DNA of 64,000 bases from VRUE01 sp963705635. GTDB lineage: Bacteria; Actinomycetota; Thermoleophilia; Solirubrobacterales; 70-9. The translations under genes were made by a program, and so were the position numbers. A model generated the notes under the pieces. The model ran no database searches. It was not told the origin of the DNA and saw nothing but the letters and a program-made list of their open reading frames with translations. This document shows, piece after piece, positions 45,565 through 56,177 of this stretch. The stretch lies in the NCBI GenBank assembly GCA_963705635.1, contig CAVPKH010000004.1, positions 496,001-560,000 on the forward strand, read 5' to 3'. Position 1 is the stretch's first letter. Each line of letters starts with the position of its first letter.

Positions 45565-46573
45565 CTAAGGCCCAGGCGTCGGAGCGACCTCGACGGGCTC
45601 GCCGCCGGGCAGCCAGTGGGCCTCCGGCGAGGGTGGCGTGTCGCGCAGGTACCACTCGGCGTCGAGGGCGCCCATGCAGCCGGTGCCGGCCGCGGTGACC
45701 GCCTGGCGGTAGGTGTGGTCGACGACGTCGCCGACGGCGAAGACCCCGGCCAGGTTGGTTCGGGTCGAGCCCGGCTCGGTGACGATGTAGCCGCCCTCGT
45801 CGGTGTCGACCTGGCCGTCGACGACCTCCGAGCGGGGGATGTGGCCGATCGCGATGAAGGCGCCATCGGTGCTGAAGTCCTCGGTCTCGCCGGTCTCGAC
45901 GTTGCGCAGGCGCACGTGGTCGAGCCGGCCATCGTCGCCGGCGACGAACTCCTCGGCGACGAAGGGGGTCTTGAACTCGATGTTGTCGCTGCTCACGCGC
46001 CCGGTCCTCCATGATCTTCGAGGCGCGGAACTCGTCGCGGCGGTTGACCACGGTCAGCTCGCTGGCGAACTTGGAGATGAAGATCGAGTCCTCCATCGCC
46101 GAGTCGCCGCCGCCGATCACGATCACCTTCTGGTCTTTGAAGAAGGCGCCGTCGCAGACGCCGCAGGTGGAGACGCCGCAGCCGCTCAGCTCTTTCTCGC
46201 CGGGGATGCCGAGCCGTCGCGGCTCCGCCCCCATCGCCAGGATCACGGTTTTGGCCAGGTGCTCCTCGTCGCCGAGGTAGACCTTCTGCACGCCGCCGTC
46301 GGAGAGCTCGACCCGGTCGACGTCGTCGCTGACGAAGCGCGTGCCGAAGCGCTCGGCCTGGGCGCGGAACTGGGTCATCATCTCCGGCCCCATGATCCCC
46401 TCGGGGTAGCCGGGGTAGTTCTCGACGTCGGTCGTGTTCTGCAGCTGCCCGCCCCACTGGAAGCCCTCGAAGACGAGCGGCTCGAGGTTGGCGCGCGCGG
46501 TGTAGAGCGCAGCCGTGTAGCCGGCCGGCCCACCGCCGACGATGATCACGTTCTCGATCTTCTGATCAGCCAT
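45565..46573 (-). CDS. trxB: Thioredoxin-disulfide reductase; one frame break
   Basis: NADPH-dependent reductase of thioredoxin, about 335 aa. FAD site VIIVGGGPAGYTAALYTAR, redox pair in GVSTCGVCDGAFFKDQ, NADPH site VIVIGGGDSAMEDSIFIS, C-terminal FAD motif GVFAVGDVVDHTYRQAV. CGVC replaces the common CATC. One extra base at an arginine third position near 45995 breaks the frame between DRAR and SSDNIEFKTPF. ATG 46573; the upstream 50 bases are AT-rich (TATAC, TAAAGTATT) and probably hold the promoter. Confidence 0.94.
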
Positions 46574-46646
46574 GTCTCGCCGCCTCGAGTCTAGTGGCGT
46601 TGCCAATACTTTACTTTGTATAGTAGCGCTCGGTGGCCCTAGCTTG

Positions 46647-47769
46647 TCAGTTTGGGGCCGGCTCAAGCTCGGCTTGCCAGCCCGGCCGCGGTCGATCGGC
46701 AGGCCCTCGTCTTCCCAGTGCTGCACCCGCGTGCGGAGCTGGAAGAAGGCGACGACGCCGAACGGGATCGGCATCCAGAAGGCGACCAGGCGGTAGACCA
46801 GGATCGCCGGGAAGACGGTGTCCTCGGGGATGCCGAAGAGGACGAAGGCGCCGATCATCCCGGCGTCGACCGCCCCCACCCCGGCCGGGGCGAAGGGGAT
46901 CAGGTTGGCGACCATGCCGAGGAAGAAGCCCTGGACGACGACGGCGAGCGGCACGTGGACGCCGAAGGCGTGGAAGGAGGCCCAGAGGATGCCGATGTTG
47001 GCGGCCCAGAAGCCGGCCGCGCCGAGCACCGCCAGGCCGCCCTGGCGGGGGTGGGCGAAGAGGCTGATCGCGAAGCGGAACCCCTCGGCGAAGGTCGCCG
47101 GCACCTTGGCGATGTTCGCGGCGATCGCCCGGCCCCGCTCGCCGTGGACGAAGCGGGCGATCCGCGGGCCGAGGTCGGGCGGGATCAGGGCGAACAGCAG
47201 CCCCAGCGCCAGCAGCACGCCGGCGACCCCGGCCGGCACGATCGTCAGCTCGACCGAGTCCTTGCCGTGCAGCACCCCGGTGCGCAGCAGGACGCCGAAG
47301 AGGATCAGCGCCAGCGGGTAGAAGGCGTAGTGCAGGGTGAGGAAGGCGACCATCCGCCGCGCCGACGTCGTGCCGGCGCATGCCGGCTTTGCGCAGCGCC
47401 CAGTAGGTGAGCACGATCCCCCCCGCCCCGCCGGCCGAGAAGAGCAGCGTCGCCGCCAGCCCCGCCATGTTGATCTCGTAGGTCTCGACCCAGCTGAGGC
47501 GCAGCGCGTCGCCGCCGACCACGGCCTTGAAGAGGGCGATGTAGGTGGCGAAGGCGAGGACGTTGAAGCCGATCGCGACCGACGATCCAGAGCGGGTTGG
47601 CGTCGTCGAGCTTGCCCAGGGCGTTGCCCAGCCCGACCAGCTTCGGGAAGAGGAAGTAGATGCCGACCAGCAGCGCGAAGACGACGACCAGCGTCTGGAT
47701 CAGCCGCCGTCGCGTGAAGATCGGCAGCTCAGCGGCATCGCCGCCGTTCACCGAATCCTCAGGAGACAC
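46647..47769 (-). CDS. UPF0104 / flippase-like lysylphosphatidylglycerol-synthase membrane domain; frame-broken
   Basis: About 370 aa, eight or so membrane segments: FTRRRLIQTLVVVFALLVGI, LLFSAGGAGGIVLTYWALRK, the family block GMVANLIPFAPAGVGAVDAG, and IPEDTVFPAILVYRLVAFWM. This is the AglD/MprF-N-like flippase domain (UPF0104), which moves or modifies lipids. Breaks near 47368 and 47583 are extra bases at Gly and Val third positions. The C-terminal stop is uncertain (46647 to about 46670). Start GTG 47769, 10 nt after the PAP2 stop. Confidence 0.85.
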
Positions 47770-47779
47770 CTAAGGGAAG

Positions 47780-48732
47780 CTACCCGCTGGCGAGGCGCTC
47801 CAAGCGCCGCAGGCCCCGGGTGACCGCCGTGGACGGCCGGTTCGGCCAGCGGCTCGCCGCGCCGCACGGCGGCGACCAGGCCCGCTCCGGCGAGCAGGTC
47901 GGTGACGTAGTGCTCGCCCAGGTAGACGAGGGCGAAGCCGAGGGTCAGCGCGTAGCCCCAGCCGACCGCGCCCTCGACCCGCCCCGCTTCGGAGAGCTGA
48001 GATCGCCGCCATCGTCGAGGTGGCGAAGTGCAGCGAGGGCATCGCCGCCCAGGGGTTGCCGCCCAGCGCCGCGTACATCTTCGGCCAGGCCGAGCCCCAG
48101 GTTTCTTCGCCGACCCCGACCATGATCCGCTCGCACCTCCTCGCTCGGTCAGCCCCTGCTCGGAGGCCCACCACGGCGGCGCGGTCGGCACGGCGAAGTA
48201 GCCGACGCAGCCGAGGTCGAAGACCGCGGCCATCTGGCGGGCGGCGCGCGGGAAGCGCTCCGGGTGGCGGAGCAGGATCCAGACCAGCGCGAGGTAGGGC
48301 TCGAAGAACCAGAGCCAGTGGGCCCAGGTGAGGAAGCGGTCGAGCGTGCCGACCGCGGCGCAGCCGCGCGAGCGCCCGCTGCAGGCGCACGTTGGGCAGG
48401 CGGCCGAGGCCGATCGCGCGGTCGATCGCGATCGGGTAGCGGCTGCGCAGGCGGCTCGCGCAGGCGCTCCGGATCGTCGTAGGGAAGCTCGTGGACCATG
48501 GTGAAGGCCCACATCTGCATCGCGTAGAGGGCGACGTCGCGCTTGCGCGAGCGCGGGTAGAGAACGGCGATCGCCAGCGGGCCCGCCGCGCAGGCGGCGA
48601 CGGTCACCGGCGGCCGGGACCCGCAGGCGGCTTGCGCAGCAGCGGAACCGCCACCGCGGCGGCGACGACGCCCGCCGCTCCGGCGCGCACCGCCAGGCGA
48701 AGCGCCGGAGATGGCCGCGAGCGCGCCTTCAT
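47780..48732 (-). CDS. PAP2-superfamily membrane phosphatase; frame-broken
   Basis: About 310 aa. Two early membrane segments, then LDRFLTWAHWLWFFEPYLAL, ALGGNPWAAMPSLHFATSTM and LVYLGEHYVTDLLAGAGL, where PSLH and GEHYxxD are the second and third PAP2 phosphatase motifs, as in inositol-phosphotransferase (Aur1-like) members. Breaks near 48005, 48140, 48370 and 48600. Adjacent to the UPF0104 gene, so both probably act on a membrane lipid. ATG 48732. Confidence 0.8.
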
Positions 48733-48811
48733 CAGGTCGGCGAGTATAGGTCCGCGACCGGGGGACGGGCGCGCCGCGCGCGCCGCCGCGCGTGATTAGA
48801 ATGGCCGCGCT

Positions 48812-49517
48812 TTGGCGCCCCACTCTCCTGGCACCGACCAGATCGACACCCTGCTTTGGATTGGCTTCGTCGCCGCGGCGATCGTCATCGTCGCGATCAA
48901 CGGCGCGCTGATCTACGCGCTGCGCCGCTACCGCGGCGAGCGCGGGGCCGAGCCGCGCCAGGTGCGCGGCGGCCGCCGCACCCAGTTCCGGGTCGGCGCG
49001 CGTGCTGACCGCCTTCGCCGCCGCGATCCTCGTCGCTCAGCCTGATCTACACCGACAAGGCGCGCGAGATCCCCGACCACCGGCTCCGCCGGCCTCGCCT
49101 CGGCCCGCTCCAAGCCGCTGACGATCGAAGCGACCGGCCAGCAGTGGCTGTGGCGCTACGACTACCCCAACTAAGCCTTCTCCTACTACAAGCTCGTCGT
49201 CCCGGTCGACACCACGGTCGAGCTCGACCTCGTCTCGACCGACGTGATCCACACCTGGGACGTGCCGCAGCTCTCCGGCAAGCGCGACGCCGTCCCCGGC
49301 AAGACCAACCACGTCGTCTTCCGCGCCGATGAGGAAGGCGTCTACGACGGCCAGTCGGCGACCTTCTCCGGCCAGGCCTACGCGGCGATGCGGACCGAGG
49401 TCGACGTCGTCTCGCCGCAGGCAATACGAAGACTTCATCGACCGCCAGAAGGCCGACATCCAGGCAGCCCAGGACCGCGTCGTGGGCCTGATCGAAAAGG
49501 GAGAAGTACACCGATGA
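48812..49517 (+). CDS. CoxB-like subunit II lacking the CuA site; frame-broken
   Basis: About 233 aa with two membrane segments (LLWIGFVAAAIVIVAINGAL; LTAFAAAILVVSLIYTD) and a cupredoxin domain: TIEATGQQWLWRYDYPN, LVVPVDTTVELDLVSTDVIH, then TWDVPQLSGKRDAVPGKTN. At the CuA loop the canonical GQCAELCG..HA is replaced by GQSATFSGQAYAAM: both cysteines are Ser (49355, 49367), the Glu is Thr and the His is Tyr (49379); only the first His and the Met remain. Three extra third-position bases near 49000-49085, and a TAA (49172) sits where Tyr is expected. TTG start. Overlaps the CoxA-like gene (ATGA). Confidence 0.85.
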
Positions 49518-51196
49518 GCCGCTCGTCCCCGAGGTCGTCGCCGACGGCTTCCCCCGCCGCCGCCCGCGCTGGATCGAGATCGCCACCAGCGCCGACCACA
49601 AGGACGTCGGCCGGGTGATGATCGTCGCCGCGCTCGGCTTCCTCTTCATCGCCCTGGTCGAGCTGCTGCTGATGCGGCTGCAGCTGGCGATGCCCGAGAA
49701 CTCGCTGCTCACCCCCGTCACCTTCAATCGCATGCTCTCGCTCTACGGGGCGACGGCGATCTTCCTCTTCGCGATCCCGCTCGCGCTCGGCTTCTTCTAC
49801 TACCTGGCGCCGCTGCAGATCGGCGCCAGGGGCACGGCGCTGCCGCGCCTCGGCCAGATCGGCCTCTGGCTCTACATCGCCGGCGCGACGGTGCTCTACT
49901 CGGGCTTCCTCTTCACCCCGTCGGAGGCCGGCGTCAACCCGCTGGCGCCGCTCTCCGAGCTCGCCTTCCTGCCCAACAACGGCGTCGACGCCTGGGCGGC
50001 GGCCACCGGCCTGGCGACGCTCGGCTTCGTCCTCATCGCGATCAACCTGATCGCGACGCTGCGCCGCATGCGCGCCCCGGGGATGGCCTGGCGGCGGCTG
50101 CCGGTCTTCGCCTGGTCGGCGGCGATCGGCTCCTGGCTGCTGCTCGTCGATCGGCCCGGTGATGCTGGCGGCGATCACGATGCTGCTGATCGACCGCAAC
50201 TTCGACGGCATCTTCTTCGCCGACGGCTCCGGCGGCGCGCCGCTGCTCTGGGAGCACCTGAGCTGGATCTTCTTCACCGGCGCCTACATGCTGATCCTGA
50301 TCACCGCCCTCGGCGCGATCGCCGAGATCGTCCCCGTCTTCGCCCGCAAGCCGCTCTTCAACCGCGGCGCCGTGATCGGCTCACTGGTCGCGATCGCCGT
50401 GATCGGCACGCTCGCCTGGATGCAGAACATGATGACCTCGCCGATCGGGATCGGCTGGATGTACTTCGCGATGATCATGTCGCTGGCGCTGATCGTCCCC
50501 TTCGGCCTGATCGTCTTCAACCTGATCGCGACGATGGTCGGCGGCGCCCTGCGGATGCGCGCGCCGCTGCTCTTCGCGGCCGGCGCGATCTCGATGATCT
50601 CGATCGGCCTCGCAGCCGAGATCGTCGCACTCGATGGTCGCCGTCGCCTGGCGCCTGCACAACACCACCGACGCCACCGCGGCGACCCACTTCGCCCTGG
50701 TCGGCGGCAGCGTCTTCGGCGGCTTCGCCGCCCTGCACTACTGGTTCCCGAAGCTGACCGGGCGGACGATGGGCGAGACCCTGGCGCGCTTCTCCTTCTG
50801 GACGATGGTGGCCGGCACCCTGCTCGCCTTCGTGCCGCTCTTCTTCGCCGGCGGCGACCACGGCCAGGTCGTCGACGCCTACAAGTTCTTCGACGGCACC
50901 GGGGTCAACGCCGACAACCTGATCGCCACGATCGGCGCCTTCGTGCTGGCGATCGGCATCATGCTGACCCTCGTCAACGCGATCGCTCAGCCGCACCGGC
51001 GGGGCACGGGCCGGCCACGACCAGTGGGGCGGCGACTCGCTCGAGTGGTTCGCCCTCTCGCCGCCCGAGCCGCACAACTTCGACGTCCTGCCCGACGTGC
51101 GCAGCGACCGGCCGATGCGCGACATCCGCACGGCGATCGCCCACAGCACCAGCCGCGCCGAGCAGGCCGACGCGCGAGACCCAGCCGGTAGCCTGA
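49514..51196 (+). CDS. CoxA-like subunit I lacking most heme and copper ligands; frame-broken
   Basis: About 558 aa, twelve membrane segments, aligned throughout with A-type subunit I (NYLVPLMIGA-like YYLAPLQIGARGTALPRL, RAPGMAWRRLPVFAWS, RKPLFNRGAVIG, HYWFPKLTGRTMGETLARFS). Ligand positions: heme a His is Tyr in MLSLYGATAIF (49744); CuB His of HPEVY is absent in WIFFTGAYMLIL (about 50272); the CuB His pair WAHHM is WMQNMM (50423); the HFH block is THFALV (about 50690), keeping only the heme a3 His. Breaks at 49530, 50150, 50630, 51010 and 51172 are mostly third-position extra bases. Not expected to reduce oxygen. Confidence 0.88.
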
Positions 51197-51201
51197 GCGC
51201 T

Positions 51202-52099
51202 GTGAGCGGCGCCGAAACCGCTGTCGTCGCGCAGCGTCCCAGCTGCGCTGACGGCCCTGCGCGACTACGTCACCCTGACCAAGCCGAAGGTGCAGTCGCT
51301 GCTGCTCCTGACCACGGTGACGACGATGTACGTCGCCGGCGACCCCTCGATCGGCCTCGTCTTCCTCGTCTGCCTCGGCGGCGCCCTCTCGGCCGGCGGC
51401 GCGGGCGCGATCAACCACGCGATCGACCGCGACATCGACCGGATCATGGCCCGCACCGCCGACCGTCCCGTCGCCAGCGGCAGGGTCTCGCCGCGCGCCG
51501 CGATCGCCTTCGGCACCCTGCTCGGCTGCGCCTCCTTCACCCTGCTGGCGCTCGCCGTCAACCCGCTGGCGGCGGCGCTCTCGATCTCCGGCCTCTTCGG
51601 CTACGTCTTCGTCTACACGCTCTGGCTCAAGCGCACGACGCCGCAGAACATCGTCATCGGCGGCGCCGCCGGCGCCGTGCCGCCGCTGGTCGCCTGGGCG
51701 GCCGTCACCGGCGGCCTCAGCGGCACCGCCTTCTTCCTCTTCGCGATCGTCTTCTTCTGGACCCCGCCCCACTTCTGGGCGCTCTCGCTGCTGATGAAGG
51801 ACGAGTACGCCAAGGCCGGCATCCCGATGCTGCCGGTCGTGCGCGGCGAGGACGAGACCCGGCGCCAGATCCTGCTCTACACCGTGCTGCTCTACGCGGT
51901 CACCCAGCTGCCCTTCTGCGCCGGCGGCTTCGGAGTCGAGTACCTGGTCGCCTCGATGACCCTCGGCGCCGGCTTCATCTACTGCGCCGTGCGGCTGCTG
52001 CGCAGCGCCGACCGCCGCTGGGCCCTGCGCACCTACCTCTTCTCGCTCGCCTACCTGGCGCTGCTCTTCGTGGCGATGCCGCTCGACCGGTTGTTCTAG
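51202..52099 (+). CDS. ctaB: Protoheme IX farnesyltransferase (heme O synthase); one frame break
   Basis: UbiA-type prenyltransferase making heme O for heme-copper oxidases, about 298 aa, nine membrane segments. LRDYVTLTKPKVQSLLLLTT at the start; the first Asp motif is AINHAIDRDIDRIMARTADR and the second is in DEYAKAGIPMLPVVRGEDET. One extra base near 51239 at a proline third position (ccc/cca). GTG 51202, 5 bases after the CoxA-like stop. Confidence 0.94.
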
Positions 52100-52113
52100 T
52101 AGAAATCCAGGCC

Positions 52114-52227
52114 GTGGATCGCGAGACCGCAAGAGCAAACATGGCCGCCGGGCTGCTCGCCGGGGGCATCGCCGCGGCGGTCTTCGCCCTCTGCTTCGTC
52201 GCCGCGATGCTCTACATCGCCTCATGA
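52114..52227 (+). CDS. 37-aa single-pass membrane protein in the oxidase cluster
   Basis: GTG 52114: DRETARANMAAGLLAGGIAA then AVFALCFVAAMLYIAS. One membrane helix behind a short polar start. The TGA overlaps the ATG of the next gene, so it is embedded in the operon; small one-helix subunits are usual in oxidase complexes. No named family. Confidence 0.6.
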   Translation: MDRETARANMAAGLLAGGIAAAVFALCFVAAMLYIAS

Positions 52228-52515
52228 GCTCCGAGCACCGCCACATTCCCGAGCCCGGCGAGCTGATCCAGCCGCCACGCCCCTCCTGGGCACCCGCGAT
52301 CTTCGCCTTCGCCCTCGCCCTGACTGTCTGCGGCATCTTCGCCGAGGGCTTCATGGTCCGCGGCTGGATCTACTCGATCATCGGCGGCGTCGTCGCCCTC
52401 TTCGCCTTCCGCAGCATGATCCAGGACGCGATTCGCAAGCTATTACAAGCTCCCGCGCAAGCAACATGTTCGCGGCGCCGTCCTGCCGGTCGAACAGATC
52501 TCGCCACCGCGCTAA
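52224..52515 (+). CDS. Cytochrome c oxidase subunit IV-like small membrane protein; one frame break
   Basis: About 96 aa. EHRHIPEPGELIQPPRPSWA, then two membrane segments (IFAFALALTVCGIFAEGF; IYSIIGGVVALFAFRSM) and, after an extra base near 52443 at a leucine third position, YKLPRKQHVRGAVLPVEQIS. The layout is that of actinobacterial subunit IV (CtaF)-like proteins. Its TAA touches the long structured palindrome that follows. Confidence 0.65.
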
Positions 52516-52631
52516 GCGGTCATCCCGGCAGGGGTTCCTCTTTACTTTTTCGATGGGCAGTGGCTTGCTGGCGCCGCAAGGTCTCCGCCGAAAAAGTACA
52601 GGGCGTTCCACCCCTACCGGGATGACCGCTT
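52514..52631. repeat. Structured palindrome, copy 1
   Basis: 118 bases, convergent intergenic. Outer arms of 22 bp (52514-52535 and 52610-52631) with one mismatch that is G-U in RNA; second stem TACTTTTTCG/CGAAAAAGTA (52543-52552 and 52589-52598); inner stem CTTGC/GCAAG (52564-52568 and 52576-52580). The core next to the right arm (read on the minus strand) begins GAACG, like the copies at 62 kb. The T- and A-runs in the second stem could stop transcription from either side. Confidence 0.75.
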
Positions 52632-52639
52632 TGGGCCCG

Positions 52640-53042
52640 TCAGTCCGGCGTCATGCCGGACGTTGCGCCCTCGGAGGTCCAGACCCGGACGATGTCGCGC
52701 ATCGAGAGCACGCCAGACCAGCTCGGGGCCGTCGTAGACGACCAGGTGGCGGATGCCGCGGCGCGACATCTCTGCAGCGGCGCGCTCGAGGCTCCAGTCC
52801 GGCGAGGCGACGATCACGCTGTCGCTCATGTGGTCGGCGACGCGCTCGGCGTCGGGGTCCTCGCCGCTGCCGAGCGAGTTGAGGATGTCGCGCTCGGTGA
52901 CGATGCCGGGCACCGGCGTCTCGTCGTCGCTGACCAGCGCCGCGCCGGTTCCCTTCTCGGTCATCATCGTCGCCGCCTCGCGCAGCGTGTGCGTCGGGCC
53001 AACGGTCAGGACCACCTCCGACATCCCTTCCCGTACCTGCAT
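52640..53042 (-). CDS. CBS-domain pair protein; one frame break
   Basis: About 133 aa, two CBS motifs: VREGMSEVVLTVGPTHTLRE, GIVTERDILNSLGSGEDPDA and VADHMSDSVIVASPDWSLER, VVYDGPELVGVLSMRDIVRV. Binds adenosine nucleotides; usually regulatory. An extra base near 52719 at a valine third position breaks the last strand. Small hairpin GTCCGGC/GCCGGAC in its 3' end. ATG 53042. Confidence 0.88.
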
Positions 53043-53166
53043 CTGCCATCTCCTCTCGGGGTTGGCGAGTTCGTGAGAATCGCCTCAAGCCTACCCGACA
53101 CTCCATGCCTGCACAAACCGCTTTCACGGGGGCTGGACATATAGACTCCGGCGCGCTTCGCGCCGT

Positions 53167-53878
53167 ATGCCCAAGCTGCCGAACCCAATCCGCCCACTGC
53201 TCGTCCTCGCCGCCCTCGCGGCCGTGGCGCTGCCCGCTTCCGGCTGCGGCACGAGCACCGCCGACACCGACGCGCGGCCGCGTCCTCTTCGTCCAGAAGT
53301 GCGGCGTCTGCCACGCGATGGCCGAGGCGGGGACGACGGCCCAGATCGGCCCCGACCTCGACGACGCCTTCGCCGCGGCGCGTGCCGCCGGCGAGGGTGG
53401 CGACACGATCGAAGGCGTGGTCAAGGCCCAGGTCGAGTTCCCGCGGCCGAGCAACGACAACCCAGCGGTCTCGATGCCCGCCGACGTCGTCACCGGCCAG
53501 GACCTCGAGGACGTCGCCGCCTACGTCGGCCTCTACGCCGGCGTTCCCGGCGCGGCGCCGCCCAAGGTCCCCGGCGGCCCCGGCGCCCAGGTCTTCGCCA
53601 ACAACGGCTGCGGCGGCTGCCACACCCTGGCCGCCGCCAAATCGCGGCGGCGTGACCGGGCCCAACCTCGACGAAGTCCTGCCCGGCCAGACGCGCGGCG
53701 ATGATCGACGAGTCGATCGTCGACCCCAACGCTGAGATCGCCAAGGGCTACCCGGCCAACGTGATGCCGGCGAACTTCGGACACGCTGTCAATCCCGAAA
53801 GAACTCGAACACCTGGTCGAATACCTGATCGCCTCGACGCGCCAAAGGCAAGGCGGCTCGAAGAGCAAGGGCGGCTGA
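53167..53878 (+). CDS. Di-heme cytochrome c lipoprotein; frame-broken
   Basis: About 235 aa exported electron carrier. Lipoprotein signal ending ALPASGCGTS; two c-type heme sites, VQKCGVCHAMAEAGTT and NNGCGGCHTLAAAK, each with a later Met (VSMPADVVTG; NVMPANFG). Four extra third-position bases (53283, 53644, 53698, 53783). Ends in a Ser/Lys/Gly tail. Lies between the CoxA-like cluster and ctaA; a natural electron donor for either oxidase. Confidence 0.88.
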
Positions 53879-53884
53879 GCACCT

Positions 53885-53909
53885 CCAGCGGCCGCGCAAC
53901 GGCCGCTGG
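53885..53909. terminator. Hairpin between cytochrome c and ctaA
   Basis: CCAGCGGCCG-cgcaa-CGGCCGCTGG, perfect 10-bp arms, 7 bases after the cytochrome c stop and 23 before the ctaA ATG. No T-run. Confidence 0.5.
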
Positions 53910-53931
53910 CATCATCCTCGAGGCAACCCCC

Positions 53932-54907
<976 letters not shown>

Positions 54908-54914
54908 GTCAGGA

Positions 54915-55346
54915 TCAACCCGGCTGGGTCGCGACCAGGCCGATCGCGGCGACAACCAGCGTCAGGGAGACGCGCGTCATCGTCGCGTGCAGGCCGATGA
55001 TCATCTCTTGGGTCCGGTGGAAGCGCTGGTCGACCGTCTCGAACCGATCGTCGACCTTGCCAAACCGATCGTCCACCCTCTCGAAGCGGTCTTCGACTTT
55101 GTCGAAGCGCTCGTCGACCTTCTCGAAGCGGGCCTCGACTTTGTCGAAGCGCTCGTCAACCTTCTCGAAGCGGGCCTCGATTTGCGATTCCATGCGATTG
55201 AAACGCGCGTCCATTTCCTGCCGCTGCGCGTTCATTTCCTGCCGCTGCATGGAAAAACCCTGGTCGATACGAGGACCCAGTTCGTCGACCTGGTGCTTGA
55301 GGTCGTCCATGCGGTCGTCGGTCCAGCCCGAGCTCATCATCTCCAT
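54915..55346 (-). CDS. Heptad-repeat coiled-coil membrane protein
   Basis: 143 aa. Residues 30-110 consist of near-identical 7-residue repeats (RFEKVDERFDKVEARFEKVD) forming a long coiled coil; the last 20 residues are a hydrophobic segment (RVSLTLVVAAIGLVATQPG). Similar to DUF1640-type membrane-anchored coiled coils. The repeat DNA gives mirrored tandem repeats at 55.05-55.19 kb. Last gene on this strand below the universal-stress-like gene. Function unknown. Confidence 0.75.
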   Translation of the reverse strand: MEMMSSGWTDDRMDDLKHQVDELGPRIDQGFSMQRQEMNAQRQEMDARFNRMESQIEARFEKVDERFDKVEARFEKVDERFDKVEDRFERVDDRFGKVDDRFETVDQRFHRTQEMIIGLHATMTRVSLTLVVAAIGLVATQPG

Positions 55347-55384
55347 ACTGACAGGCTAGAAGACAGAACGTTTCGCGTGGCGCG

Positions 55385-56067
55385 TTAAAGCGCGCGGCTT
55401 TGCAAGACCGGCTCAGGCGAAACCGCGCGGTCGGCCGCCAGGTCGACGACGACGTGGGTGATCGGCAGGTCGATCTGCTCGCGAGCGCGGTCGACGACGC
55501 CGTGCTCGAGCCAGCGCGAGCGCTCCGGAGGGTGGGTCGAGATGACGATCTCGTCGGCCGGGAAGACGCGCAGCGCGTCCTCGATCGCGACGTTGGGATC
55601 GGAGTCGCCGATTTCCCCCTTCGCCTTCAAGCCCAGCTGGTCCGATCGCGATCAGCGAGAGCTCCATCCGCTGCCGCGCCAGCTCGATCGCTTCGTCGAC
55701 GTCCGAGGCCCAGTGCGCGGCGCGCGAGGCGGCCAGGGCCGGGGTGATCACCAGGATCTCGCAGTCGCGGCCGCGGCAGCGATCGCGGATCTCGTCGAGC
55801 AGCGCCTCGCCCCGACCGTCTCGTTGGCGACGACCAGCAGCCGGTACTTGCCGTCGCCGCCGTGGGTCAGGGCAACGCTGCGCGGCAGCGACCCGCGGGC
55901 GCCCGCGGTAGGCGACCCCGGCGCCGAACCCGATCAGGGCCGCGGCCCAAGACCACGCCGAAGACCGGCCGGGTCAGCAGGGTCAGCACGATCACCGCCA
56001 CCGCCCCGCCGCCAATGATCACCGCCCACCGAAACGCGTCGGCCTCTGACCTCAGCGGATTGTGCAT
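55385..56067 (-). CDS. Membrane-anchored universal-stress-like protein; frame-broken
   Basis: About 225 aa: one membrane helix (FRWAVIIGGGAVAVIVLTLL), then LVVANETVGGEALLDEIRDR, CEILVITPALAASRAAHWAS, MELSLIAIG, DPNVAIEDALRVFPADEIVI and STHPPERSRWLEHGVVDRAR, ITHVVVDL. The alternating pattern is that of a nucleotide-binding USP-like fold. Several breaks (near 55640, 55815, 55900, 55945). Paralogue of 19544-20168 and of the two-domain gene 56805-57683 inside the oxidase operon. Confidence 0.7.
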
Positions 56068-56177
56068 ATCTACGTTTTACCCGCCTGAGGTGGCAATCAG
56101 CTCGCATCAGCTTGACGATTGCGAGACCAAGCAGGTCGGGGACAGAGCCCGAGATGCGCCGATTTGCAGCGGCCGCG

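Noticed and set aside
46574..46646. Promoter boxes for trxB
   Set aside because: The region is AT-rich with TATAC and TAAAGTATT, but spacing to a -35 box could not be fixed, so it is mentioned only in the trxB entry.
44483..47353. One 956-codon fusion of flippase-like, TrxB and SIR2-like parts
   Set aside because: Each part has its own start and family boundaries; the joins are caused by single-base breaks that carry the frame through missing stops.
55050..55190. Mirrored tandem repeats of about 21 and 42 bases
   Set aside because: They are the DNA of the heptad coiled-coil repeat in the 54915-55346 protein.
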